DNA of 64,000 nucleotides from Bacteroidales bacterium. GTDB lineage: Bacteria; Bacteroidota; Bacteroidia; Bacteroidales; UBA10428. The translations under genes and the position numbers were made by a program. The notes under the pieces were generated by a model. The model saw only the letters and a program-made list of their open reading frames with translations, made no database searches and had not been told where the DNA came from. The stretch lies in NCBI GenBank assembly GCA_016934055.1, contig JAFGTR010000136.1:1-64000 (forward strand), given 5' to 3'. This document shows positions 35,252 through 45,451 of the stretch, piece after piece (position 1 is the stretch's first letter; every line of letters starts with the position of its first letter).

Positions 35252-38200
35252 ATGAGTGAAGAAGTTCTCAGAGCCTTAATGCAGCTGTTTGCCATCATTG
35301 CCAAGCAGGATGAAGGTGTTGAGCAAACGCAGATGGAATATGTGAAGAATTTCCTGCAGCAACAGCTGAATGATGAAGAGGTCAAGGAATACTTCTCTCT
35401 TTTTGAACAATATGCGGGTTTAAGCGACACCAACGAAGAATCTGAAAACGAAGAGGATAAAGGAACCCGCAAACTGACTTCCGTAAAGGATTCAGTCCGC
35501 ATACTCGGGTTATGCAAAAAAATAAACAAAACCCTGACACAACGCCAGAAAGTGGTTGTTCTTGTGCGTTTATTCGAAATTATCAATGCCGACCGTAAGT
35601 TTACAGATCAACGCATGCAAATTGTCAATACGGTGGCTGATGTGTTTAAGGTTACCAAAGAAGAATTTGCCGTTATTGAGTCCTTTGTCATAAAAAACGA
35701 AGCCGAAGAACTTGATGATATCAACTTCCTTATTATTAACGATAAACCTGTTCATCCCCGTTTTGCAAAAAAAATACACACAAAACAACTGAATGCGAAC
35801 ATTTTTATTTTGCGTATCAATACAGTTGATCTTTACTTCCTGAAATATACCGGGAATGAGGATTTGTTTTTAAACGGGCTTCCTGTCAGAAATAATCGCA
35901 TATATCTGTTTGCAAACGGCGGTACGGTTAAAATGCCAAAAGCTGCTCCGGTATATTACAGTGATGTCGCCTCCCATTTTCTTGCCGACACCGTGGCAAG
36001 TCAGATATCTTATACAGCAAGAGACCTTGAATTTAAGTTTCCAAACGGCAATATCGGCATCCGTGATGTCAGCTTTTCTGAAACCCATGGTCGTCTTATC
36101 GGCATCATGGGCGCCAGTGGGGCCGGTAAAACCACCCTGCTCAATGTTCTTTGCGGTATCGAAAAGCCTTCAAAAGGAGAGGTGATCATAAACGGCTTTG
36201 ATCTGCATAAAGAGAATGACAGGCTTGAAGGCGTCATCGGTCTGGTTCCCCAGGATGATCTGTTGATTGAAGAACTTACTGTTTTTCAGAATCTTTATTT
36301 TAATGCCAAACTCTGCTTTAAAGATAAATCAGAAACCGAGCTTACCGAATTAGTGGATAAGACCCTCCAGAATCTTGGCCTTTTCGACAGAAAAGATCTG
36401 AAAGTGGGTACGCCGTTGAAAAAAACCATCAGCGGTGGTCAAAGGAAAAGACTGAACATTGCCCTTGAGCTGATCCGCGAGCCTTCCATTCTCTTTATTG
36501 ATGAACCGACTTCAGGATTATCATCAAGAGATTCGGAAAATGTGATGGACTTATTACGCGAACTAACCCTTAAAGGAAAGCTTATCTTCGTGGTTATCCA
36601 TCAGCCTTCGTCAGAAATATACAAGATGTTCGACAAAATGATCATCCTTGATACAGGTGGTTACCAGATTTATTATGGCAATCCTGTGGAAGCGGTGATG
36701 TATTTCAAAAGACTTGATGCACAGATCAACAGCGAAGTTGGCGAATGCCCTACCTGTGGTAATGTAAACCCTGAATTGATCTTTAACATTATCGAAGCCA
36801 AGGTGGTGGATGAATTCGGAAATTACACCGATGCCCGGAAGGTCACACCACAGCAGTGGGATGAGCATTACCATCACCTTATACGGTATAAAGAAGTCCC
36901 GACTGTTGAGACCTCACCGCCCAAAAACCTGCGCATACCTTCCTGGTTCAGCCAGGTGTGGATCTATTTTGTCCGTGACTTCCTCTCCAAGATCAGTAAT
37001 CGTCAATATATTGCACTGAGCATGCTGGAGGCCCCCATTTTAGGCTTTATGCTCTCTTATATTATACGGTATTTCGAAGATCCTAATTCCAGCATCTATA
37101 TATTCAGGGTCAATGAGAATATTCCCATTTTTATTTTCATGTCCCTGATCGTCGCTCTTTTCCTGGGATTGACAGTTAGCGCCGAAGAGATATTCAAGGA
37201 CAGAAAAATATTAAAGCGGGAAGGCTTTCTTAATCTGAGCCGTTCCAGTTATCTGGTTTCAAAAGTTGCAATCCTGTTCCTCATTTCCGCTATCCAGTCT
37301 TTTCTTTTTGTGATCATTGCCAATACAATCCTTGGTGTTAAAGACATGTATTTCGTATACTGGCTGGCGCTTTTCTCCACAGCTGCTTTTGCCAATATTC
37401 TGGGACTGAATATCTCTGCCACATTTAATTCGGCTGTGACCATTTATATCCTTATTCCACTGGTTATGATACCTATGATGATCCTGAGCGGTGCCATGTT
37501 CAGTTTTGATAAACTTAACCGCACCATAAGCCGCATCGACAAGGTACCGATAATCGCAGAGTTTATGGTGACCAAATGGACTTATGAGGCCCTTATGGTA
37601 CATCAGTTTAAAGATAACCAGTTCATGTCATATGACAAATCCCGCATTAAACTTTACGACCTTGAAAAGGTTGAAAGCCAATCCGATTTTAAAAAAGTCT
37701 ACTGGCTTCCTGAATTAACCGAAAGACTCGAGCGAGTAACCCGCGAGCTTGATAATATTGAAATGGTAAGCGTAACCGCCGATGACCTGACGCTTATTGC
37801 CAATGAAATTGAAGCGGAATGCAAGATCAACAAGGATATTGCTCCATTCACAGAGATGAACATGTTATCACCGGAAAAATTCGACAAGACCACGGCACAA
37901 AAAGTCCATGAATTCTTTGAAACCCTTGATAATTATTATGGAGAAAAATTTCAACTGGTCAGTCATCAGAAAGAAAACTATATTAATTTCTGGATGGAGA
38001 ACAATCCTGACGGCTATACATTGCTGCGTGACAACTATCATAATGAAGGGGTTTCTGATATTGTAAGGAAAGTCTATGAAAAAAACAAAATACTTGAATT
38101 TAATCAGCAATTGGTTCAGCATTATGATCCTATTTATCAGGATCCGATACCGGCAAGCCCGGTAAGTATCCGCACCCATTTCTATTCACCGGCGAAGCCA

Positions 38201-38344
38201 TTTCTTGGTAAAACATTTGATACTTACTGGTTCAACATAACAATAGTATGGATTCTGACACTGCTGTTCTATGTTATTCTTTACTTTGACGGATTAAAAA
38301 AATTATTAACCTTTACAGAGCGTTTTAAAAAGAAAAATAAATAG
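35252..38344 (+). CDS. ABCG-type ABC transporter with TerB-like and FHA-like N-terminal domains
   Basis: The 1030-residue protein has an N-terminal helical domain similar to TerB (residues about 1-150), an FHA-like region (about 180-240, DLFLNGLPVRNNRIYLF), an ATPase domain with Walker A GASGAGKTT, ABC signature SGGQRKRLN, Walker B ILFIDEPTSGLSS and a membrane domain (about 570-760) of ABC2 type, then a long helical region and a last membrane helix. FHA-like domains bind phosphothreonine, which would fit with the SiaB/SiaC phospho-switch upstream; this is inference and the FHA assignment is weak. ABCG half-transporters move lipids or sterols outward. It is 48 bp after the SiaC-like gene and probably ends the operon. 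Confidence 0.88.
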   Translation: MSEEVLRALMQLFAIIAKQDEGVEQTQMEYVKNFLQQQLNDEEVKEYFSLFEQYAGLSDTNEESENEEDKGTRKLTSVKDSVRILGLCKKINKTLTQRQKVVVLVRLFEIINADRKFTDQRMQIVNTVADVFKVTKEEFAVIESFVIKNEAEELDDINFLIINDKPVHPRFAKKIHTKQLNANIFILRINTVDLYFLKYTGNEDLFLNGLPVRNNRIYLFANGGTVKMPKAAPVYYSDVASHFLADTVASQISYTARDLEFKFPNGNIGIRDVSFSETHGRLIGIMGASGAGKTTLLNVLCGIEKPSKGEVIINGFDLHKENDRLEGVIGLVPQDDLLIEELTVFQNLYFNAKLCFKDKSETELTELVDKTLQNLGLFDRKDLKVGTPLKKTISGGQRKRLNIALELIREPSILFIDEPTSGLSSRDSENVMDLLRELTLKGKLIFVVIHQPSSEIYKMFDKMIILDTGGYQIYYGNPVEAVMYFKRLDAQINSEVGECPTCGNVNPELIFNIIEAKVVDEFGNYTDARKVTPQQWDEHYHHLIRYKEVPTVETSPPKNLRIPSWFSQVWIYFVRDFLSKISNRQYIALSMLEAPILGFMLSYIIRYFEDPNSSIYIFRVNENIPIFIFMSLIVALFLGLTVSAEEIFKDRKILKREGFLNLSRSSYLVSKVAILFLISAIQSFLFVIIANTILGVKDMYFVYWLALFSTAAFANILGLNISATFNSAVTIYILIPLVMIPMMILSGAMFSFDKLNRTISRIDKVPIIAEFMVTKWTYEALMVHQFKDNQFMSYDKSRIKLYDLEKVESQSDFKKVYWLPELTERLERVTRELDNIEMVSVTADDLTLIANEIEAECKINKDIAPFTEMNMLSPEKFDKTTAQKVHEFFETLDNYYGEKFQLVSHQKENYINFWMENNPDGYTLLRDNYHNEGVSDIVRKVYEKNKILEFNQQLVQHYDPIYQDPIPASPVSIRTHFYSPAKPFLGKTFDTYWFNITIVWILTLLFYVILYFDGLKKLLTFTERFKKKNK

Positions 38345-38384
38345 TTAAATACTTACAGATTTTTTATAATTTTATTCTGATCGT

Positions 38385-38392
38385 TAACTTTG
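38385..38392 (+). promoter_or_regulatory. Candidate -7 box (TAACTTTG) for the lipoprotein gene
   Basis: TAACTTTG fits TAnnTTTG, ending 25 nt before the ATG at 38418 and 41 bp after the transporter stop. No clear TTTG is seen at -33. It may give the last two genes their own start. Confidence 0.5.
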
Positions 38393-38417
38393 TGTAAATA
38401 TTCAAATTGTAAGAATT

Positions 38418-39320
38418 ATGATTAAAAGGCTGGTCTATTTTTTGTTAGCTGTATTGATAATCAGTTCATGTAAATCAGGGGGTGATCGTACTGCTGACTC
38501 CGATTTTGAGATTCCTGATTCCGTCTTAACCGAGGGATTGGAGATCTCTGAAGAGACAATGCAAAATGTTGTGCAGAATATTTCTTCCCCTGTTGAAATG
38601 GCTGCTTTAATCAAAGAGCTTGGTGTTCCATACTCCAATAAATATTTATCATCTACTGCCAGGGTCGGTAAACTGTCGACCAATTTTCAGCAATCGCTGA
38701 ATCTTGGTATATATGGTGCCGATCTGGGCTATCTAAACATGTATAACAAAACATCAGCTGTGATTGATTATATATCAGCCATAAAAACCCTGGCTGATGA
38801 TATCAAAGTCGGGCAGTTTTTTGATTTTACCACATTAAAACGTTTGGCAACCAATAATCAGAATCTTGATTCACTGATGTATATTTCCGTGCACAGTTTT
38901 AATCAGATGGATAAATACCTCCATTCCAACAAACGAAGCAACCTGAGTGCACTTATCATAACCGGTGTATGGATCGAAGGGCTATATCTGGGGACACAGG
39001 TCGCTAAAGAAGCTCCTAACGACCAGCTGGCTGAAAGAATTGGCGAACAAAAAATTACGTTGAATGAACTGATTCTTATACTTGAAAATTTTAAGAATGA
39101 CAAACAATACGCTAAGCTGATCCGTGAACTTTTGCTTATCAAGGAACAATACAAGGATGTTGTCATTAGAATTGAAAAAGGAGAACCTCAGATGATCGAA
39201 GAAGATGGCATGCTGACCATTGTTCAGAACGATAAAAGTATTATTGAGATCAGTCCCGAACAATTAAATGGCATTATTATCACAACCGAAAAAGTCCGTA
39301 ACAGGTTAATCAGCTTATAG
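38418..39320 (+). CDS. Lipoprotein, helical, unknown function
   Basis: The 300-residue product has a lipobox (LIISSC, Cys18), then an acidic region and a mostly helical domain with conserved-looking NLGIYGADLGYLNMYNKTS and SNLSALIITGVWIEGLYLG segments. I do not recognise a named family, though similar lipoproteins occur in Bacteroidota next to ABC and Sia-like genes. Location is likely the periplasm or outer membrane. It follows the ABCG-type transporter by 73 bp. Confidence 0.8.
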   Translation: MIKRLVYFLLAVLIISSCKSGGDRTADSDFEIPDSVLTEGLEISEETMQNVVQNISSPVEMAALIKELGVPYSNKYLSSTARVGKLSTNFQQSLNLGIYGADLGYLNMYNKTSAVIDYISAIKTLADDIKVGQFFDFTTLKRLATNNQNLDSLMYISVHSFNQMDKYLHSNKRSNLSALIITGVWIEGLYLGTQVAKEAPNDQLAERIGEQKITLNELILILENFKNDKQYAKLIRELLLIKEQYKDVVIRIEKGEPQMIEEDGMLTIVQNDKSIIEISPEQLNGIIITTEKVRNRLISL

Positions 39321-39322
39321 GT

Positions 39323-39763
39323 ATGAAAAACATAAAGTTCATCATTTTATTTCTTGTCTTGTCCTGTGCCTTTTCACTTCGTGCCCAGGATATTTCACAA
39401 CTAACAGCACAATGTGCCGCCAATGCCGGCGACGTAATGTATCTTAAAGATTTTGTCGTAAAACTTGATGCCGGAACTCCCGGTGGAGCACCGCCTACTG
39501 CAAGATTTGCCTTACTGTTGAGCAAAAGTGTCGTATACAGATTCTCAATCTGCACGGCACCAAATTCTGAAGGGGAAGCTGTTTTACAACTTTTCGATAT
39601 GAACACCCTGTTGGGAAGTACATTTATTACCGCTACAGGTAAAGATTTCCCGTTTTTTGATTTCAAATGTCAGAAAACAGGCGTATACCATGTGTTCATT
39701 TCATTCAAAGAAGGCAAAGCAGGTGAAGGTGTTGGTGTCCTTTCGTATGTGAAAAAACTCTGA
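39323..39763 (+). CDS. Small secreted beta-rich protein, unknown function
   Basis: The 146-residue product has a signal peptide ending near SLRAQ and a domain with GAPPTARFALLLSKSVVYRFSI, FDMNTLLGSTF and VYHVFISFKEGKAGEG segments, consistent with a pre-peptidase C-terminal or galactose-binding-like beta fold. It starts 2 bp after the lipoprotein gene, so it is probably cotranscribed. It ends directly against the 3' end of the convergent minus-strand gene with no gap. No catalytic motif is visible. Confidence 0.75.
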   Translation: MKNIKFIILFLVLSCAFSLRAQDISQLTAQCAANAGDVMYLKDFVVKLDAGTPGGAPPTARFALLLSKSVVYRFSICTAPNSEGEAVLQLFDMNTLLGSTFITATGKDFPFFDFKCQKTGVYHVFISFKEGKAGEGVGVLSYVKKL

Positions 39764-40783
39764 TTAAAAAGAATAAGTCCCGGGAACAATATTAAACCAT
39801 TCATCAACTGCAACAAGTATTATTCCTGCTATCATGATAAACAACAGCAGGTTATTGAAACGATTGTTTTTGCATGATGAAAAATAATAACTCAGCAGAT
39901 AGGCCAGGGAAATGCCCCCGATGTATATTGTGACCTGAGCAGCCGATGCGTTGATAATCATTGTTATTAAGCTTAATACAAACAGCCAGAAGAAAAAAAT
40001 GAAAAACACCCTTGATTGGATATTTTGCATACCGATTGTACGAATCATGTGAAAGCTTCCGATGACGACCAGCAATGCAAGATATCCATAATAGGCAAGC
40101 TGAACAGCTGAAAAATCATATGCCCTGCCTGACGATACAAAAGCGTTTCTTAATTCCTCCCCGATAAGGTTGAGCGGCTGATCCGTTAAAAACAGGTAAG
40201 AACCCCAAAACAGAGCAGGAAGAAAAAAGCCTATCCATGGGTAAAACCATTCCTGCCAGACTGTATTACGAAACAAAAACAAGGCAATCAAAAGAACCGG
40301 AAAGAAAAATACGGCAGGATAATAAATCAACACCGCAATCGATAAAAAAATACCCGCATCAAGAAAATGATAGGTGAGTTTATCTTTTTTAAAAGATTGA
40401 AATATCCTGGCTATCATTATGATCACAAATAACGTGGCCATCATGGCCGGTGACAGATACCGCAGCCAAAACAACCCGCCGGCTATGACAATATAAAAAA
40501 ACTGCGGCATTTGTGATCTGGTTTGCAGGAACAACAAGCTGCCGTTGATTTGCACCAGAAAATAGCCATATAATAATATAATCCCGCAGGCCAGGACTGA
40601 AGAAATTACAGGCTTTGCTGATACGCTGAACGCCAGTAATCTGCCCAGGGGCCCGGCCATAGACAAATCAGAAGAAAAGGATACCGGAGAATTAAAAAAG
40701 GTATACAGCCATAACAATAAAGCAATGGCCGGCATAAGCATGAGCAAACCTGCCTTATTGCTGTTGAAGGTTCTGATTAACAT
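39764..40783 (-). CDS. DUF6427-like integral membrane protein
   Basis: The 339-residue product has about ten hydrophobic segments and begins MLIRTFNSNKAGLLMLMPAIALLLWL, the pattern of the DUF6427 family of Bacteroidota membrane proteins. Function is unknown. The 3' end abuts the convergent secreted-protein gene without a gap. The promoter should lie in the short space before the thioredoxin stop, or it is transcribed with trxA. Confidence 0.75.
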   Translation of the reverse strand: MLIRTFNSNKAGLLMLMPAIALLLWLYTFFNSPVSFSSDLSMAGPLGRLLAFSVSAKPVISSVLACGIILLYGYFLVQINGSLLFLQTRSQMPQFFYIVIAGGLFWLRYLSPAMMATLFVIIMIARIFQSFKKDKLTYHFLDAGIFLSIAVLIYYPAVFFFPVLLIALFLFRNTVWQEWFYPWIGFFLPALFWGSYLFLTDQPLNLIGEELRNAFVSSGRAYDFSAVQLAYYGYLALLVVIGSFHMIRTIGMQNIQSRVFFIFFFWLFVLSLITMIINASAAQVTIYIGGISLAYLLSYYFSSCKNNRFNNLLLFIMIAGIILVAVDEWFNIVPGTYSF

Positions 40784-40821
40784 AGCAGCGAAAAATGAGC
40801 AGGCACTGATTATAAAAGTGC

Positions 40822-41139
40822 TTATAACAATTTTTCAAGTTTGTTGATAAAATTTGCTTTGGGAACCGCTCCTACCTGTTTGTCAGCTACAACACCATCT
40901 TTAAAAAACAAAACAGTTGGAATATTGCGTATACCAAACCTTGCAGCAATACCCGGATTGCTATCAACATCCACCTTCCCGACAATAGCCTTATCTTTAT
41001 ATTCTTCAGCTATCTCACTAACAATAGGGCCAATAATCCGACAGGGACCGCACCACTCTGCCCAAAAATCAATTATGACCGGCTTATCAGCTTTCATAAC
41101 AACATCTTCAAAATTTGCTTCGTTTATTTCCAGTGCCAT
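40822..41139 (-). CDS. trxA: Thioredoxin
   Basis: This 105-residue cytoplasmic disulfide reductase has WAEWCGPCR (Cys30 and Cys33), the conserved IRNIPTVLFF segment with the cis-Pro, and the normal length. It has its own promoter (-7 box at 41193-41200). The DUF6427-like gene follows 38 bp downstream. Confidence 0.96.
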   Translation of the reverse strand: MALEINEANFEDVVMKADKPVIIDFWAEWCGPCRIIGPIVSEIAEEYKDKAIVGKVDVDSNPGIAARFGIRNIPTVLFFKDGVVADKQVGAVPKANFINKLEKLL

Positions 41140-41192
41140 TGTATAATTTATAAGTTAATATTCAATTAGTTACGACAATTCATCATGCCCAG

Positions 41193-41200
41193 CAAAGGTA
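41193..41200 (-). promoter_or_regulatory. trxA promoter -7 box (TACCTTTG)
   Basis: On the minus strand TACCTTTG fits TAnnTTTG and lies 54 nt upstream of the trxA ATG; TTTG occurs 16 bp upstream of it. It is in the 91-bp gap after dnaE. Confidence 0.65.
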
Positions 41201-41230
41201 TAAAATCAAATTTTCACAAACAAAATATAT

Positions 41231-44200
41231 TTAACACAGCTTAAATTCAATCTCCGGATTTTGAAATAAAAAATCAACAAACTCATCTGACAATTCAATA
41301 TGTTTTGAACGGGAAAACAGATCAACGGCAATGTTCTCGGTAACATCAACCAGCGTGACTTTCAGGTTGATATTACCTTTCCTGCCCTCAGTAAAAGATT
41401 TCAACTTATCAAGGAGGTTCTCTGAAAGCTCATCGAGAGGCAGCCGTAACTGAATATTTTTAATAAGTTCATCGCGTGCATTGCTCAACAAACAAATACT
41501 TTTTACCCGAAATTCCGGTTCCGGAGTACTCTTCCATGTGTTTTCCTGCACAGATCCTTTAATCAGCAATGAATATCCCTCATAAAGGTAATTCCTGAAA
41601 TTTTCATAATCTTTTCCAAAAAATGTAAATGTATAAGTATCAGTATAGTCTTCCAATGTAAATCCGCCATATGGCTTGCCGTTTTTGGCAATGGCATTCT
41701 TTACACTGGTTACTATTCCTGCTATTGTCAGATCCCTGCCTTTCTGGGATGATAAATCACGCAATTCAGAGAGTGTGGCATTACAAAAATGATTCAGTTC
41801 AATCCTGTAGTTATCGAGCGGATGAGCAGACAGGTAAATACCAATTAATTCCTTTTCCTTGCTCAGTTTCACAAGTGCAGGCCATTCTTCTTCCTGTGAT
41901 GGTTTTGGCTTGACCACCTGAACAGCTGACATATCACCAAACAATGTTTGGGTGACATTTCCCTGGCTTTGCATCAGGTTACCGTAACGAATAAGCTGTT
42001 CGATAAAACTCATTCCGTTTTCATCCCTGGCAAAGAACTCATAGCGGGCCGGCTCACCAAAACTATCAAAGCCGCCTGCCTGCGCCAGCGCCTCCAGACA
42101 CCTTTTGTTCACAATGGTAAGGTTTACGCGTTCAACCACGTCATAGATGCTTTTATATGGACCCGATTTCCGGCGCACTTCAAGGATGTGCTCCACAGCT
42201 GATTCTCCAACACCCTTTATGGCAGCCAGCCCAAACCTGATCTGACCGCTTGTGTTAACAGTAAAATTTGAAAAGCTTTCGTTGATATCCGGCACCAGGA
42301 CGGTAAGACCCATACGCCGGCATTCATCCATGAAAAAGGTAATCTTTTTTATATCATTAAGATTACGGCTCAGAACGGCAGCCATAAATTCAGCCGGATA
42401 ATGTGCTTTCAGATAAGCAGTCTGATAAGATATGTAAGCATAACAGGTTGAATGTGATTTATTAAAAGCATAATGTGCAAAAGACTCCCAGTCCTTCCAT
42501 ATCTTTTCCACTACTTCCGGATCATGACCCCGCTGTGTGCATCCTTCCTGGAATTTAACCTTAAGCTGATCCATCATTGAAACAATTTTCTTACCCATCG
42601 CTTTTCGCAAGGAGTCAGCCATCCCTTTTGAGAAACCGGCCAGCAATTGGGAAAGAAGCATGACCTGTTCCTGGTAAACCGTGATACCATAGGTATCCTT
42701 CAAATAAACCTCCATCAATGAAATGTCATATTCGATTTTCTCACGGCCATGTTTGCGGTTTACATAACTGGGTATATAATCCATAGGGCCCGGCCTGTAT
42801 AAGGCATTCATGGCGATCAGATCTTCAAAACGGTTAGGCTTTAGTATTTTCAGGTATTTCTTCATGCCATCTGACTCAAACTGAAAGAGCCCGGTCGTAT
42901 CGCCACGGCTGTAGAGTTCATATGTTAAGGAGTCATCCAGGGGAATGGCATTGATATCAACATCGATATTTCGCGATATTTTAACATTCAGTATTGTATC
43001 TTTAATAATAGATAATGTCTTCAGACCCAGAAAATCCATTTTAAGCATGCCAACAGATTCAATATGAGAACCGTCAAATTGCGTAACATTTAACTCGGCA
43101 TCTTTATTCCGGCATATCGGAATATATTCTTCCAGATCGTCTTTACCGATGATGATACCACAGGCATGAACCCCCGTTTGCCTCACAGAACCCTCCAGAA
43201 CTTCAGCATATTTTAATGTACTTGTAACCTGTTCATTTCCGCTTTCACGTTCCTGTAAAAGCATTGGTGCCTTTTCATAAGCATCCCTGAATGAAATGCC
43301 GGGAACCTCAGGAACCAGTTTGGCCAGCCTGTCGGCTTCCTGCAACGGCAGCTTCTGTACACGGGCCACATCGCGGATAGCCATTTTCGGTGCCATGGTG
43401 CCAAAAGTAATAATATGGGCAACCCTCTTTTCGCCATATTTTTTAACAACATATTGCAATACTTTTTCCCGGCCGTCTTCATCAAAATCTATATCGATAT
43501 CGGGCATTGATATCCGGTCAGGATTAAGAAAACGCTCGAAAAGAAGATCGTATTTTATAGGATCAATATCTGTAATCCTTAAACAATAAGCCACAACTGA
43601 ACCGGCAGCAGAACCCCTTCCCGGTCCCACTGACACATTCATTTCACGTGCTGCCCTTATCACATCCCAAACAATAAGAAAATATCCGGGAAAACCCATT
43701 TTTCTGATTGTATCAAGTTCAAATTCAATACGTTCTTTGACCTTTTCATCAAGTACGGTATAACGCTGGGCAGCACCTTCATATGTCAGATGCCTCAGGT
43801 ATTCGTTGCTGTCAGCAAAACCCTCAGGAATTTGAAAATCAGGCATAATGGGGTCACTGTTAAGCTCATAAGTCTCAACTTTATCAACAATTTCATTTGT
43901 ATTGATAATGGCTTCCGGAATATCAGCAAACAAGGCCTTCATCTCCTGCTGTGTCTTCATCCATTCCTGATGTGTATACCTGAGCCTGTCGGGATCATCA
44001 ATATCCTTTCCGGTACTGATACACAACAAACGGTCATGGGCATCAGCATCTTCTTCATTGATGAAATGAACATCATTGGTAGCCACCACCTTCGTGCCGG
44101 TTTCCTTCGCAAGCTTCAGCAACCGGGTATTGACAAAAACCTGATCCTCATATACTTCTTTGTCAATTAGCGGATCTCCTGATTTATGTCGCTGCAATTC

Positions 44201-45451
44201 AAAATAATAGTCTTCGCCAAAAATACTCTTATACTCCTGTATGACTTCCAATCCCCTGCTTTCTTCTTCGTTCCGCAAAACCCAGGGCAACTCTCCGTGC
44301 AGACATGCTGTCAGTGCAATCAGACCGGCATGGTATTGCTTAAGCAACTCCTTATCAATCCTTGGTTTGTAATAAAACCCTTCTGTCCATCCATATGATA
44401 CAAGCTTTATCAGGTTTTTATATCCCTGCTTGTTTTTGGCCAGCAGTACTAAATGAAAACCACCACCATCCTGTTTCTCTGACTTTTCAAACCTTGACCG
44501 GCGTGCAATATATACCTCACAACCCAGGATAGGTTTAAGACCATGTTTCATGGCCTCATTATGAAACTCTTTCACGCCAAACATGTTTCCATGGTCTGTT
44601 ACAGCAATGGCTGTCATACCATCATTTTTGGCCTTTGCCATGACATGTCTTATATCTGCCGCGCCATCAAGTATAGAATATTGTGTGTGTAAATGAAGAT
44701 GTGTGAACGTTACATCTGTAAGATCAGTATGCATCGAATCATCTGATTCCTCTTTCTGCTGCCCCGGCCTTTCTTTCCTGGCGTTCTTGTCGGGCCATTC
44801 CACAGGCGGAATGACAACAGGATTGCTCTTTTTGAAGTTTTCAAGCCATGATGGTCCTGCATCTTCCAACCTGATCTTAATTACATCAAGTCTGAGCAGT
44901 TCCAGAAAACAACGCGCTGTTGCAGCAACATCAGCCGCTGCGTTATGAGCTTCATTAAAATCTTCAGAAAACAGTTTTTGATGAAGCTCGGATAAAGTGG
45001 GCCATTTGAAATTTCCACCTTTCCCGCCCAGAAGTGCACAAAACTCTGTAGCCTCTTCTTTGGTGCAACAGTATGGCAGTGGTGACATCTCATCCGGCTG
45101 TCCGGTTCGCACATATTCAGCCCCAACAATTTTACGGTCAAAATCGATATTATGTCCGATCACAAGCTTCGTCTGCAATAACGAACGGTTAAATTCCTGC
45201 AAAACAAAGACAAGATCAAATCCTTCACGCAAAGCTCTTTCAGTTGAAATACCATGGATTTTTTCGGCTGAAAATGGAATGGTAAATCCTGACGGTTTTA
45301 TGATATAATTATAAGCTTTCAGTAAAACACCTTTCTCATCATGACACTCCCAGGCAATTTGCACCAACCGGGGCCAATTAGCGATATCAGTAACCGGTGC
45401 ATTGTAATTGGCCGGCAATCCTGTTGTCTCAGTATCGAAAATCAAGAACAT
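41231..45451 (-). CDS. dnaE: DNA polymerase III alpha subunit with N-terminal exonuclease
   Basis: The 1406-residue protein joins a DEDD exonuclease (residues 1-190: FDTETTG, HNIDFD, HNAAADV) to a DnaE polymerase. The polymerase part has a PHP domain (FTHLHLHTQYSILDGAADI), palm motif PDIDIDFDEDGR, GPGRGSAAGS, the helix-hairpin-helix, and an OB-fold at the C-terminus (LTIAGIVTSVKNAIAKNG). It synthesises DNA in chromosome replication. The fused proofreading domain replaces or supplements a separate DnaQ, an arrangement known in Bacteroidota. Length is longer than E. coli DnaE (1160) because of the fusion. The ATG at 45451 directly begins the exonuclease domain. Confidence 0.96.
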   Translation of the reverse strand: MFLIFDTETTGLPANYNAPVTDIANWPRLVQIAWECHDEKGVLLKAYNYIIKPSGFTIPFSAEKIHGISTERALREGFDLVFVLQEFNRSLLQTKLVIGHNIDFDRKIVGAEYVRTGQPDEMSPLPYCCTKEEATEFCALLGGKGGNFKWPTLSELHQKLFSEDFNEAHNAAADVAATARCFLELLRLDVIKIRLEDAGPSWLENFKKSNPVVIPPVEWPDKNARKERPGQQKEESDDSMHTDLTDVTFTHLHLHTQYSILDGAADIRHVMAKAKNDGMTAIAVTDHGNMFGVKEFHNEAMKHGLKPILGCEVYIARRSRFEKSEKQDGGGFHLVLLAKNKQGYKNLIKLVSYGWTEGFYYKPRIDKELLKQYHAGLIALTACLHGELPWVLRNEEESRGLEVIQEYKSIFGEDYYFELQRHKSGDPLIDKEVYEDQVFVNTRLLKLAKETGTKVVATNDVHFINEEDADAHDRLLCISTGKDIDDPDRLRYTHQEWMKTQQEMKALFADIPEAIINTNEIVDKVETYELNSDPIMPDFQIPEGFADSNEYLRHLTYEGAAQRYTVLDEKVKERIEFELDTIRKMGFPGYFLIVWDVIRAAREMNVSVGPGRGSAAGSVVAYCLRITDIDPIKYDLLFERFLNPDRISMPDIDIDFDEDGREKVLQYVVKKYGEKRVAHIITFGTMAPKMAIRDVARVQKLPLQEADRLAKLVPEVPGISFRDAYEKAPMLLQERESGNEQVTSTLKYAEVLEGSVRQTGVHACGIIIGKDDLEEYIPICRNKDAELNVTQFDGSHIESVGMLKMDFLGLKTLSIIKDTILNVKISRNIDVDINAIPLDDSLTYELYSRGDTTGLFQFESDGMKKYLKILKPNRFEDLIAMNALYRPGPMDYIPSYVNRKHGREKIEYDISLMEVYLKDTYGITVYQEQVMLLSQLLAGFSKGMADSLRKAMGKKIVSMMDQLKVKFQEGCTQRGHDPEVVEKIWKDWESFAHYAFNKSHSTCYAYISYQTAYLKAHYPAEFMAAVLSRNLNDIKKITFFMDECRRMGLTVLVPDINESFSNFTVNTSGQIRFGLAAIKGVGESAVEHILEVRRKSGPYKSIYDVVERVNLTIVNKRCLEALAQAGGFDSFGEPARYEFFARDENGMSFIEQLIRYGNLMQSQGNVTQTLFGDMSAVQVVKPKPSQEEEWPALVKLSKEKELIGIYLSAHPLDNYRIELNHFCNATLSELRDLSSQKGRDLTIAGIVTSVKNAIAKNGKPYGGFTLEDYTDTYTFTFFGKDYENFRNYLYEGYSLLIKGSVQENTWKSTPEPEFRVKSICLLSNARDELIKNIQLRLPLDELSENLLDKLKSFTEGRKGNINLKVTLVDVTENIAVDLFSRSKHIELSDEFVDFLFQNPEIEFKLC

